This document shows, piece by piece, positions 17,454 to 25,467 of a stretch of 64,000 nucleotides of DNA; within the stretch, counting starts at the first letter, position 1; every line of letters starts with the position of its first letter. The notes under the pieces were generated by a model. The model did not search any database, was not told the DNA's origin, and worked only from the letters and a program-made list of their open reading frames with translations. The translations under genes were made by a program, and so were the position numbers. The DNA is from Streptomyces tauricus (lineage in GTDB: Bacteria > Actinomycetota > Actinomycetes > Streptomycetales > Streptomycetaceae), in NCBI RefSeq assembly GCF_014650955.1, contig NZ_BMVY01000024.1, forward strand, positions 62,001 to 126,000. The letters are read 5' to 3'.

Positions 17454-18104
17454 TCAGCTGCTCGTGGTCGGCATGCCGAGGAGGACGTCGGAGTACTTGA
17501 GCGCGGCCAGCAGCAGGCCGATGACGCCGAGCGAGACACCCGCCCAGGCGACGGACTTGACCCACGGGGACTGGGCGGGAATCCGGTCCGGGTTGCCGAA
17601 CGCCGGCCTCACCAGCACCACGACACCGACGATCAGCGCGGCCAGCGCGAAGAAGCCGGCGACCAGGGCGTTGGCGTTCCAGGAGTCGGCGTACACCTGC
17701 TTGATCTGGGTGGCTACGGGTGAGCCCTGCGCGGTCTCCAGCTGGCCGTACAGCGAGTCGCGCGCCTGCGCGATGGTGCCCATCCAGCTGCCGGTCAGGG
17801 AGACGATGCCCAGTCCGGCGGAGACGACCGCGGCGGCCCCCATGGCCACGCCGGAACCGGCTTCGGCCGCGACGGCGACCTGCTCGTCCTCGGCCTCACC
17901 CTGCTGGTCGTCCTCGTCCAGGTTCTCGGAGTCGGTCCGGCCGTCGGCCGCCTCGGTGGCCTCGACCTCCTCGACCTCCTCGACCTCTCCGATCGCGCCG
18001 ACCGCGCCCTTCTCGTCACCCTTGCCGAGCTTCACGGCCTCGTCGTCGCGCTGTGCCTCGGTGCCGGTCTCGATTCCGGCCTCGTTCTCTGTCTTGGTTC
18101 CCAT
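17454..18104 (-). CDS. Membrane protein with acidic N-terminal domain, unknown function
   Basis: About 216 residues. The first 75 are very acidic (runs of Glu/Asp with VEEVEEVEATEAA) and probably disordered in the cytoplasm. Three hydrophobic segments follow: GVAMGAAAVVSAGLGIVSL, ALVAGFFALAALIVGVVVLV and WAGVSLGVIGLLLAAL, with a loop between the first two that holds DSLYGQLETAQG. I do not recognise a domain with a named function. An ATG (MGTKTENEAG) is chosen; a GTG three codons earlier is possible, and neither has a strong ribosome binding site. The gene stands alone, with a strong palindrome downstream. Confidence 0.75.
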   Translation of the reverse strand: MGTKTENEAGIETGTEAQRDDEAVKLGKGDEKGAVGAIGEVEEVEEVEATEAADGRTDSENLDEDDQQGEAEDEQVAVAAEAGSGVAMGAAAVVSAGLGIVSLTGSWMGTIAQARDSLYGQLETAQGSPVATQIKQVYADSWNANALVAGFFALAALIVGVVVLVRPAFGNPDRIPAQSPWVKSVAWAGVSLGVIGLLLAALKYSDVLLGMPTTSS

Positions 18105-18182
18105 GCTCCGCACCGTACGGACGCTGTCTGAGAATTTCTTTAAGATCCCGGGAACAGGGTCCCGGGACCAGGATCGGGATCC

Positions 18183-18773
18183 TCACGCGTGGGTCGGCAG
18201 ATCCCCTTGTCCGGCGGCGGCCTCGCGTGCGGCCCGCCACTCCCCCGCGAGGACCGACCACACCTCGGTGTCCTGTCGTACGCCCCGGTGGGGCCAGTTC
18301 TCGCGCAGGACGCCCTCGCGGCTCATGCCGAGCCGTCGGGCCACGTTCAGGCTGGGCACGTTGGCCGTGGCCGCGTGCCACTCGACGCGGTGGATGCCGC
18401 GTTCGTCGACCGCCCAGTCGATGAGGACGCGGATCGCGCGGGTGATGAGGCCGCGGCCCGACGCCGAGGGCTCCAGCCAGCAGCCGACCTCGCAGACCCC
18501 GTGCTCGGCGTCGAAGACACGGAAGAGGACACCGCCGACGAGCAGGCCGTCCAGCCACACCCCGTGCAGGCTGCCCGTGTCGGCGGCCTTCTTGTCGGCG
18601 AACGACTGGAGCAGCTCGCGCGCGGAATCGGTATCCGTGACGCGCGACCCGAAGGAGATGTACTGCTGCACGAACTCGCGTCCGCGGTCGAGATGCGCCA
18701 GGAACTGGTCCGCGTGCCACGGCTCCAGGGGCCGCAGTTCGGCGCCGTCGTCACCCAGGGATATCGCGTACAT
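18183..18773 (-). CDS. GNAT family N-acetyltransferase (RimJ/RimL type)
   Basis: A 196-residue acetyltransferase of the RimJ/RimL-like group, which transfers acetyl from acetyl-CoA to an amine, often a protein N-terminus or a small toxic amine. The acetyl-CoA binding loop is SASGRGLITRAIRVLIDWA, followed by RVEWHAATANVPSLNVARRLGM with the Asn-x-x-Ser pattern, and EGVLRENWPHRGVRQDTEVWSVL at the end. The ATG lies inside the 3' end of the MMPL gene (23-base overlap, different frame), so the two are translated from one transcript and may act on related compounds; that link is inference. Confidence 0.87.
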   Translation of the reverse strand: MYAISLGDDGAELRPLEPWHADQFLAHLDRGREFVQQYISFGSRVTDTDSARELLQSFADKKAADTGSLHGVWLDGLLVGGVLFRVFDAEHGVCEVGCWLEPSASGRGLITRAIRVLIDWAVDERGIHRVEWHAATANVPSLNVARRLGMSREGVLRENWPHRGVRQDTEVWSVLAGEWRAAREAAAGQGDLPTHA

Positions 18774-21081
18774 CCTGCTGCCGCTCCTTCACGAGTACCG
18801 CCACGGGTACGTCCGCCGGTGCATCCACGAACGCGTCGTCGCGTGTGCTGTCGCGTGTGCCGTCGCGCAGGTCGTCGCGCGCCCCCGGGATCGTCGCACG
18901 TCGGCCCGGACCGGCGGTACGGATTTCCGGCGGCTCGATACTGAGCCGCGGCAGGCGCCGGTCGAGCCAGCCGGGCAGCCACCAGTTGGCGCCGCCGAGC
19001 AGGTGCATGAGGGCGGGCACGAGGAGCGTACGCAGCACGAACGCGTCGAGGGCGACGGCGGCGGCCAGCCCGACCCCGAACATCGCGATCACGCGGTCGC
19101 CGCTGAGCACGAAGGCCAGGAAGACCGAGATCATGATCACGGCGGCGGAGTTGATCACCCGGCTCGTCTCCGCGAGGCCCACGCGGACGGCCCGGCGGTT
19201 GTCGCCGGTCTCCAGCCATTCCTCGTACATCCGGCCGACCAGGAACACCTGGTAGTCCATGGAGAGCCCGAAGAGCACGGAGACCATGATCACGGGCAGG
19301 AAGGGTTCGATCGGACCGGCCCGGCCCAGGCCCAGCAGTTCACTGCCCCAGCCCCACTGGAAGATCGCGACGACGACCCCGAAGGAGGCGGCCACGGCGG
19401 CGACGTTCATCGCGGCGGCCTTCAGGGGGATGCCGACGGACCGGAAGGCGAACAGCAGCAGGAGGCAGCCGAGACCGATCACCACGCCCACGAAGAGGGG
19501 CAGTTTGCCGACGATGACGGCCGCGAAGTCGTCGTATCCGGCGGTGATGCCACCGACCCGCAGATCGAGCGTGGTCCCGGTCTCGGCCCGCGGCAGCACC
19601 TCGGTACGGAGCCGGTCGACGAGTTCGCTGGTGTGCCGGGACTGCGGTGAGGACTCCGGGACGACGGAGAGGTAGGCGGTGTCCCCGTCGCCGTCGTACG
19701 TCACCGGGGTCACGTCCTGGACGCCCTCGGTCTCCCGGAGCGTGGCGTCGAGGTTGTCGAGGGCGAGCCGGTCCTGGGCGCCGGTGACGGGCGTGACGAG
19801 GGTCAGCGGCCCGTTTATGCCCGGCCCGAAGCCCTCCGAGACGAGGTCGTACGCCTGTCGCGTGGTGGCCGTTCCCGGATTGTTGCCCTGGTCGGAGGTG
19901 CCCAGGTGCAGGGAGAACATCGGCAGCGCGAGCAGCGCCATGACGGCGAGGGCGACGCCGCCGAGGAGTTTGGGGTGCCGTTCGACGAAGACGGACCAGC
20001 GGGCGGCGAGCCCGGTGGGGACCTCCGGTTCGGGCCCGTGCTCGGCCAGCCGGCGGCGTTCACGGCGGCTCAGCGCGCGCATGCCGATGAAGGAGAGCAG
20101 TGCGGGCAGCAGGGTGACGGAGGCCGCGACGGTGAGGACCACGGTGAGCGAGGCGGCGATCGCGACGCCGTTCAGGAAGCCGAGCCGCAGGATGAGCATG
20201 CCCAGCAGGGCGATGCAGACGGTGGCGCCCGCGAAGACGACCGCGCGCCCGGTGGTGGCCACCGCGTTGCGCGCGGCCTCCTCGACCGGGAGACCGCGCT
20301 TGAGACCGCGGCGGTGCCTGGTCACGATGAACAGCGCGTAGTCGATGCCGACGCCCAGCCCGATCAGCAGGCCGAGCATCGGCGCGAAGTCGGCGACGGT
20401 CATCACCTGCCCGAGCAGCACGATTCCCGCGTACGCGGTGCCGACGCCGACCAGCGCCGTGGCGATGGGCAGCAGCGAGGCGGCGAGGGAGCCGAAGGCG
20501 AGGAAGAGGACCACCGCGGCGACGGCCACGCCGACGATCTCGGCGAGATGTCCGCCGGAGGACTCGGTGAGGACGACGGCCTGGCCGCCCAGCTCGACCT
20601 GCAGCCCGTCGGCCTCGGCGGCCTTCGCGACGGCGACGACGGCCGAGGCCTCGCCCCGGTCGATGTTCTCGGCCGGGGCGTCGAAGGTCACCGTGGCGTA
20701 GGCGGTACGCCCGTCACCGCTGATCCGCCCCGCACCGGGCCCCTCACGCCCCGGGCCCTCGTAGGGGCTGACGACGGAGGAGACCCCGGGCAGGTCGGCG
20801 ATCTCGTCGAGGGTGCGGGTCATGGTCTGTTCGACGTCGGCGGCCCGGACCGTGCCGGGGGTGGAGTGCCAGACAACGGTGTCACTGTCCCCGCCGAGGC
20901 CGGGAAAGTTCTCGTGGAGCAGCTCGGCGGCCCGGCCCGACTCGGTACCCGGCACCTGGTAGTCGTTCGAGTACGCGGATCCGGCGACGAGCGCCGCGGT
21001 GGCGGTCCCGCCGAAGGCGACGAGCCAGAGCAGGAGGGCGACGAGACGGTGCTGCACACACCAACGTGCTAGGGCTGCCAC
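18751..21081 (-). CDS. MMPL-family RND transporter
   Basis: The 776-residue inner-membrane exporter has the two-fold MmpL layout: a first helix (LVALLLWLVAFGGTATAALV), an extracellular loop domain (about 35-180), five helices including IGLGVGIDYALFIVTRHRRGLKRG, then a repeat with FGLSMDYQVFLVGRMYEEWLETGDNRRAV. The IDYA and MDYQ segments carry the proton-relay Asp-Tyr pairs of this family. It should export lipids or hydrophobic metabolites by proton motive force. The start is GTG with GGGAG upstream. A 7-bp palindrome at 21134-21152 lies in its promoter region. It overlaps the GNAT gene. The substrate is unknown. Confidence 0.92.
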   Translation of the reverse strand: MAALARWCVQHRLVALLLWLVAFGGTATAALVAGSAYSNDYQVPGTESGRAAELLHENFPGLGGDSDTVVWHSTPGTVRAADVEQTMTRTLDEIADLPGVSSVVSPYEGPGREGPGAGRISGDGRTAYATVTFDAPAENIDRGEASAVVAVAKAAEADGLQVELGGQAVVLTESSGGHLAEIVGVAVAAVVLFLAFGSLAASLLPIATALVGVGTAYAGIVLLGQVMTVADFAPMLGLLIGLGVGIDYALFIVTRHRRGLKRGLPVEEAARNAVATTGRAVVFAGATVCIALLGMLILRLGFLNGVAIAASLTVVLTVAASVTLLPALLSFIGMRALSRRERRRLAEHGPEPEVPTGLAARWSVFVERHPKLLGGVALAVMALLALPMFSLHLGTSDQGNNPGTATTRQAYDLVSEGFGPGINGPLTLVTPVTGAQDRLALDNLDATLRETEGVQDVTPVTYDGDGDTAYLSVVPESSPQSRHTSELVDRLRTEVLPRAETGTTLDLRVGGITAGYDDFAAVIVGKLPLFVGVVIGLGCLLLLFAFRSVGIPLKAAAMNVAAVAASFGVVVAIFQWGWGSELLGLGRAGPIEPFLPVIMVSVLFGLSMDYQVFLVGRMYEEWLETGDNRRAVRVGLAETSRVINSAAVIMISVFLAFVLSGDRVIAMFGVGLAAAVALDAFVLRTLLVPALMHLLGGANWWLPGWLDRRLPRLSIEPPEIRTAGPGRRATIPGARDDLRDGTRDSTRDDAFVDAPADVPVAVLVKERQQDVRDIPG

Positions 21082-21133
21082 GGACGAACTCCCGGGGGGA
21101 TTTGTGGATCTTTATCGGGAACTGCCCGCAAAG

Positions 21134-21152
21134 AACGCATGACCGATGCGTT
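21134..21152. promoter_or_regulatory. Operator-like palindrome upstream of the MMPL gene
   Basis: AACGCAT-GACCG-ATGCGTT has perfect 7-base arms and a 5-base spacer, and lies 53 bases before the GTG of the MMPL gene. Its size suits a dimeric TetR- or MarR-type repressor. No such regulator is adjacent, so the protein that binds is unknown. Confidence 0.5.
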
Positions 21153-21319
21153 GTCACTCTTCCAGCCGAAAGTGATCGTTGGTCTCATTCATGGGCTTAC
21201 TCACAGGAAAGCGAGGCAGTTCACACGACAATCCGACGGACTCTGTAGCCCCTCAGCGCTTCCCGTAGCCCCACAGAAACGCCCGCACCCCGGCCTTCGG
21301 CATTCAGGGGCACGCTTCG

Positions 21320-21445
21320 GGGGCCGCGGGAAACGGCGCACGCTTCTGCCTCTGGGGGCGCGGGGAACGGCGCAGTCTTTTGCCTTTGGGGGCGCGGGGA
21401 ACGGCGCAGTCTTTTGCTTTCAGGGGCGCGGGGAACGGCGCGACC
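21320..21445. repeat. Second intergenic array of the 34-35-bp repeat (four direct copies)
   Basis: Copies begin near 21320 (diverged), 21355, 21389 and 21423. The core GGGGCGCGGGGAACGGCGCA and the trailing GTCTTTTGC are the same as in the array at 470-562. The last copy is truncated after the core. It lies downstream of gatB and upstream of the MMPL gene, so it is again purely intergenic. Confidence 0.8.
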
Positions 21446-21509
21446 AGCCACGACCGACCCGCACCCGACGCACAACCCACCGGCGGCACGCCACACCCGC
21501 GGCACGCCA

Positions 21510-21544
21510 AAGGGGCGGCGCACCACCCAGGTGCCCCGCCCCTT
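21510..21544 (-). terminator. Terminator after gatB
   Basis: AAGGGGCGG pairs with CCGCCCCTT and, after one mismatch, GCACC with GGTGC, around a 5-base loop; a short U run follows on the transcribed strand. It begins about 20 bases after the gatB stop. Confidence 0.75.
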
Positions 21545-21565
21545 CACACAAGGGAGCCCGAGGGC

Positions 21566-23077
21566 CTAGCCCTCGACCCCCAACTTCTCAAGGATGAGCT
21601 CCTTGACACGCGCGGCGTCAGCCTGCCCCCGCGTGGCCTTCATGACGGCCCCGACCAGCGCACCGACCGCAGCCACCTTGCCACCACGAATCTTGTCGGC
21701 GACACCGGGGTTCCCCGCGATGGCCTCGTCGACGGCAGCCGTCAACGCACCCTCGTCCGAGACGACCTTCAACCCGCGCTTCTCGACGACCTCGTCGGGC
21801 GTGCCCTCACCCTTGACGACGCCGTCGATGACCTGGCGGGCCAGCTTGTCGTTGAGGGACCCCTCACCGACCAGCGCGGCCACCCGGGCGACCTGCTCGG
21901 GCGTGATGGCCAGCGAGTCCAGGGACACCCCGGACTCGTTGGCCGCACGCGCCAGCTCACCCATCCACCACTTGCGCGCGGAAGCCGAGTCGGCACCCGC
22001 CGCGATCGTGGCGACGATGAGGTCGATGGCTCCGGCGTTGAGCATCGACTGCATGTCGTGGGCGTTGACGCCCCACTCCTCGCGCAGCCGGTTGCGGCGG
22101 GCCAGCGGCTGCTCGGGAAGCCCCGCGCGCAGCTCCTCGACCCATTCACGGGACGGAGCGACCGGAACGAGGTCGGGCTCCGGGAAGTACCGGTAGTCCT
22201 CGGCCTCCTCCTTCACACGCCCCGAGGTCGTCGACCCCGTGTCCTCGTGGAAGTGGCGGGTCTCCTGGATGATCGTTCCGCCGTCGTTGAGCACGGCGGC
22301 GTGCCGCTGGATCTCGAACCTGGCCGCCCGCTCCACGGACCGCAGCGAGTTGACGTTCTTCGTCTCGGAGCGCGTACCGAACTTCTCGCGGCCGTGCGGG
22401 CGCAGCGACAGGTTCACGTCGCAGCGCATCTGGCCCTGCTCCATCCGGGCTTCCGAGACGCCGAGCGCCTTGATCAGCTCGCGCAGCTCGGCGACGTACG
22501 CCTTGGCGACCTCGGGGGCGCGTTCGCCCGCTCCCTCGATCGGCTTGGTGACGATCTCGATGAGCGGGATACCGGCGCGGTTGTAGTCGAGCAGCGAGTG
22601 CGAGGCGCCGTGGATTCGGCCCGTCGCGCCACCGACGTGCAGGGACTTGCCGGTGTCCTCCTCCATGTGGGCGCGCTCGATCTCCACGCGGAAGATCTCG
22701 CCGTCGTCCAGCTGCACGTCGAGGTAGCCGTTGAAGGCGATCGGCTCGTCGTACTGGGAGGTCTGGAAGTTCTTCGGCATGTCCGGATAGAAGTAGTTCT
22801 TCCGGGCGAAACGGCACCACTCGGCGATCTCGCAGTGAAGCGCGAGGCCGATCTTGATCGCGGACTCGACGCCGATCGCGTTGACGACCGGCAGCGCGCC
22901 GGGCATGCCCAGACAGGTCGGGCAGGTCTGCGAGTTGGGCTCGGCGCCCAGCTCGGTGGAGCAGCCGCAGAACATCTTGGTCTTGGTGCCGAGTTCGACA
23001 TGGACCTCAAGGCCCATGACGGGGTCGTACGACGCCAGTGCGTCCTCGTACGACACCAGGTCAGTCGTGACAGTCAC
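21566..23077 (-). CDS. gatB: Asp-tRNA(Asn)/Glu-tRNA(Gln) amidotransferase subunit B
   Basis: GatB is the tRNA-binding kinase subunit of the GatCAB complex, which turns mischarged Glu-tRNA(Gln) (and Asp-tRNA(Asn)) into the correct amide form using ATP. The 503-residue protein begins with GLEVHVELGTKTKMFCGCST, followed by the zinc-site Cys residues in CPTCLGMPGALPVVN, then the kinase core with YFYPDMPKNFQTSQYDEPI, and ends in the helical tail and YqeY-like domain. The GTG start has GAGGGG upstream. It is the last gene of gatC-gatA-small gene-gatB; a strong terminator follows. Streptomyces uses this indirect route for Gln-tRNA. Confidence 0.97.
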   Translation of the reverse strand: MTVTTDLVSYEDALASYDPVMGLEVHVELGTKTKMFCGCSTELGAEPNSQTCPTCLGMPGALPVVNAIGVESAIKIGLALHCEIAEWCRFARKNYFYPDMPKNFQTSQYDEPIAFNGYLDVQLDDGEIFRVEIERAHMEEDTGKSLHVGGATGRIHGASHSLLDYNRAGIPLIEIVTKPIEGAGERAPEVAKAYVAELRELIKALGVSEARMEQGQMRCDVNLSLRPHGREKFGTRSETKNVNSLRSVERAARFEIQRHAAVLNDGGTIIQETRHFHEDTGSTTSGRVKEEAEDYRYFPEPDLVPVAPSREWVEELRAGLPEQPLARRNRLREEWGVNAHDMQSMLNAGAIDLIVATIAAGADSASARKWWMGELARAANESGVSLDSLAITPEQVARVAALVGEGSLNDKLARQVIDGVVKGEGTPDEVVEKRGLKVVSDEGALTAAVDEAIAGNPGVADKIRGGKVAAVGALVGAVMKATRGQADAARVKELILEKLGVEG

Positions 23078-23092
23078 GGTGAAACTTTCCCC

Positions 23093-23326
23093 TCAGCCCA
23101 GCAGAACGTCTTCGTCGCCCAGGCGCTTGAGCTCCCGGTAGAGGATGGCGAGGCCGGTGACGATGGCGGCGGCGGACACGGTCGCGTCGATCAGCCTCAG
23201 CGTGTCCCCGTCACTGCGGGCCAGCTTGATCTGCTTGGCGACGCTGATCGCGCCGAACGCGGTACTGCCGAGCGACACGTACAGCCCGGTCTTCGACTTC
23301 TTGAAGTTCTTTGCCTTCTTGGCCAT
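23093..23326 (-). CDS. Small membrane protein inside the gat operon
   Basis: A 77-residue protein beginning with a Lys-rich stretch (MAKKAKNFKKSKTGLY), then two hydrophobic segments (SLGSTAFGAISVAKQI and LIDATVSAAAIVTGLAILY) and a short basic/acidic tail. I know no function. The ATG lies 5 bases after the gatA stop, and 15 bases separate its stop from the gatB start, so it is translated in the middle of the amidotransferase operon. This place is, from memory, conserved in Streptomyces. Whether it contacts GatCAB is unknown. Confidence 0.78.
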   Translation of the reverse strand: MAKKAKNFKKSKTGLYVSLGSTAFGAISVAKQIKLARSDGDTLRLIDATVSAAAIVTGLAILYRELKRLGDEDVLLG

Positions 23327-23331
23327 GGCAC

Positions 23332-24837
23332 TCACAGCGACGGAGCCTCCTCGATCAACGGGTGACCCCAGCGTTCCACGAACGCGGCCTCGACGGCGGC
23401 TCCCACCTTGTACAGGCGGTCGTCCTTGAGGGCCGGCGCGATGATCTGGAGGCCGACGGGCAGATTGTCCTCGGGTGCGAGGCCGCAGGGCAGCGACATC
23501 GCGGCGTTGCCCGCGAGGTTGGTCGGGATGGTGCACAGGTCCGCGAGGTACATCGCCATCGGATCGTCGGCGCGCTCGCCGATCGGGAAGGCGGTGGTGG
23601 GCGTGGTCGGCGAGACGATCACGTCGACCTGCTCGAACGCCTTCTCGAAGTCCCGCGTGATGAGCGTACGGACCTTCTGGGCACTGCCGTAGTACGCGTC
23701 GTAGTAGCCGGAGCTGAGGGCGTACGTGCCGAGCATGATGCGGCGCTTGACCTCGTCGCCGAAGCCCGCCTCACGGGTGAGGGCGGTGACCTCCTCGGCG
23801 GAGTGGGTGCCGTCGTCACCGACGCGCAGGCCGTAGCGCAGACCGTCGAACCGGGCGAGGTTGCTCGAACACTCGGACGGGGCGATGAGGTAGTACGCCG
23901 ACAGGGCCAGGTCGAAGGACGGGCAGTCCAGCTCGACGATCTCGGCGCCCAGTTCCTTCAGGAGGGCGACCGACTCGTCGAAGCGCTGTACGACACCGGC
24001 CTGGTAGCCCTCGCCGCGGAACTGCTTGACGACGCCGACGCGCATACCGTCCACGCTGCCGTTGCGGGCGGCCTCGACGACGGCCGGGACCGGCTCGTCG
24101 ATGGAGGTCGAGTCGAGCGGGTCGTGCCCGGCGATGACCTCGTGCAGGAGGGCCGCGTCCAGCACGGTACGGGCGCAGGGCCCGCCCTGGTCGAGGGAGG
24201 ACGAGAAGGCCACCATGCCGTACCGCGACACCCCGCCGTACGTCGGCTTCACGCCGACCGTGCCGGTGACGGCGGCGGGCTGGCGGATGGAACCGCCGGT
24301 GTCCGTGCCGATCGCGAGGGGCGCCTGGTAGGAGGCGAGGGCCGCGGACGAGCCGCCGCCGGAGCCGCCGGGGATGCGGGACAGGTCCCACGGGTTGCCG
24401 GTCGGCCCGTACGCGCTGTTCTCGGTGGAGGACCCCATGGCGAACTCGTCCATGTTGGTCTTGCCGAGAATGACGACGTCGGCGGCCTTGAGCCGCGCGG
24501 TGACCGTGGCGTCGTAGGGCGGGATCCAGCCTTCGAGCATCTTGGACCCGACGGTCGTCGGAATGCCCTTGGTGGTGAAGATGTCCTTGAGCGCGAGCGG
24601 TACGCCGGCCAGCGGGCCGAGCTTCTCGCCCCGCGCCCGCTTCTCGTCGACGGCACGGGCCTGGGCGAGCGCCCCTTCCCGGTCGACGTGCAGGAAGGCG
24701 TGCACCTTCTCGTCGACGGCCCCGATGCGCGCGAGGTGCGCCTCGGTGACCTCGACGGCGGTGAGCTCGCCGGAGGCGATCGCGGCGGCGATCTCGGCGG
24801 CGGTGAGCTTGATGATGTTGACGTTGCTGTCCGTCAT
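23332..24837 (-). CDS. gatA: Asp-tRNA(Asn)/Glu-tRNA(Gln) amidotransferase subunit A
   Basis: GatA is the amidase subunit that releases ammonia from glutamine for the transamidation. In the 501-residue protein the Ser-cisSer-Lys triad can be placed at K84 (PLALKDIFTTKG), S159 (IPGGSGGGSS) and S183 (TDTGGSIRQPA), matching the numbering offset expected from other GatA proteins. The amidase signature is GGSGGGSSAALAS. The ATG lies 5 bases after the gatC stop, so the two are tightly coupled. The length is usual for the family. Confidence 0.97.
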   Translation of the reverse strand: MTDSNVNIIKLTAAEIAAAIASGELTAVEVTEAHLARIGAVDEKVHAFLHVDREGALAQARAVDEKRARGEKLGPLAGVPLALKDIFTTKGIPTTVGSKMLEGWIPPYDATVTARLKAADVVILGKTNMDEFAMGSSTENSAYGPTGNPWDLSRIPGGSGGGSSAALASYQAPLAIGTDTGGSIRQPAAVTGTVGVKPTYGGVSRYGMVAFSSSLDQGGPCARTVLDAALLHEVIAGHDPLDSTSIDEPVPAVVEAARNGSVDGMRVGVVKQFRGEGYQAGVVQRFDESVALLKELGAEIVELDCPSFDLALSAYYLIAPSECSSNLARFDGLRYGLRVGDDGTHSAEEVTALTREAGFGDEVKRRIMLGTYALSSGYYDAYYGSAQKVRTLITRDFEKAFEQVDVIVSPTTPTTAFPIGERADDPMAMYLADLCTIPTNLAGNAAMSLPCGLAPEDNLPVGLQIIAPALKDDRLYKVGAAVEAAFVERWGHPLIEEAPSL

Positions 24838-24842
24838 GGTGA

Positions 24843-25139
24843 TTAGTCCTCCCCCAGGATCTGCGGCACCTTGAAACGCTGCTGTTCCTGGGCCGGGGCG
24901 CCGGAGAGCGCCTGCTCGGGGGTGAGCGACGGACGGACCTCGTCCGCGCGCATGACGTTCGTCAGCGGCAGCGGGTGGGAGGTCGGCGGTACGTCTTGGT
25001 CGGCGACCTCGCTGACGCGGGCGACCGCGCCGATGATGTCGTCGAGCTGACCGGCGAAGTGGTCGAGCTCTTCGCCCTTCAGCTCCAGACGCGCCAGTCG
25101 GGCGAGGTGGGCGACCTCCTCGCGCGTGATGCCAGGCAT
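24843..25139 (-). CDS. gatC: Asp-tRNA(Asn)/Glu-tRNA(Gln) amidotransferase subunit C
   Basis: The 98-residue GatC wraps around the GatA-GatB interface and stabilises the complex. It has the family pattern ITREEVAHLARLARLELKGEEL at the start and the central DIIGAVARVSEVADQDVPPTSHPLPLTNVMRADEVRPSLT with the conserved His-Pro and Arg-x-Asp. It is the first gene of the gat operon; the promoter should lie in the 328-base gap upstream, which also holds a degenerate tandem repeat. Confidence 0.96.
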   Translation of the reverse strand: MPGITREEVAHLARLARLELKGEELDHFAGQLDDIIGAVARVSEVADQDVPPTSHPLPLTNVMRADEVRPSLTPEQALSGAPAQEQQRFKVPQILGED

Positions 25140-25262
25140 GCAGCGATCCTCAGGGGTGAGTGCGTGTGGTGTGGCCCAATCCTATGGGGCGCGACCAGAT
25201 CCCCGTACATCGGTTTCCCCACCCCTGCCCGGCACGGCTCCCACAGGCACCGTCCCGCCGCC
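25140..25262. other. Promoter side of the 328-base gap between gatC and the RmdB-type gene
   Basis: This part of the gap should hold the gatC promoter; I see no clear -10/-35 pair or operator. The rest of the gap is taken by the tandem repeat (25263-25384) and a hairpin (25401-25430). No gene is visible. Confidence 0.45.
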
Positions 25263-25384
25263 GCGCGCCCCACACCGGGCAGCGGCTCCCGACCGCGCGA
25301 GCCGCACACCGGGCGCACAGTCACGTGGCTGCGCAATCCGCACACCGGGCCGGGTTATCCGGCTGCGTGAGCCGCAGACCGGAC
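25263..25384. repeat. Degenerate tandem repeat, four copies with a 34-36-base period
   Basis: A core close to GCGCGAGCCGCACACCGGGC occurs at 25263-25280, 25295-25314, 25331-25350 and 25365-25384. The core differs by a few bases between copies and the linkers differ more. It sits between gatC and the RmdB-type gene. It has no relation to the GGGGCGCGGGGAACGG repeats. Too few copies, and linkers too short, for CRISPR. Confidence 0.65.
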
Positions 25385-25397
25385 GGGCAGGCGCCGA

Positions 25398-25433
25398 CGG
25401 CGGGTGAGTCCCGCAGAAAACGCTCACCCGTCG
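25398..25433 (-). terminator. Possible terminator after the RmdB-type gene
   Basis: CGGGTGAG at 25401-25408 and CTCACCCG at 25423-25430 form an 8-bp stem that extends to 11 pairs with one G-U wobble, around a 14-base loop, starting 35 bases beyond the stop codon. No U tract. Confidence 0.5.
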
Positions 25434-25467
25434 AGCACCGTTCACGCGGGCGGGTGGGAAAAGGTCT

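Larger units (their letters stand above)
21082..21565. other. 484-base gap between the MMPL gene and gatB
   Basis: The gap holds the MMPL promoter with an operator-like palindrome (21134-21152), then an A/T-richer stretch to about 21250, the repeat array at 21320-21445, and the gatB terminator (21510-21544). I find no gene in it; the open frames crossing the repeat are artefacts of its GC bias. Confidence 0.7.

Noticed and set aside
25263..25384. CRISPR-like array
   Set aside because: Only four imperfect units, short linkers, no cas gene.
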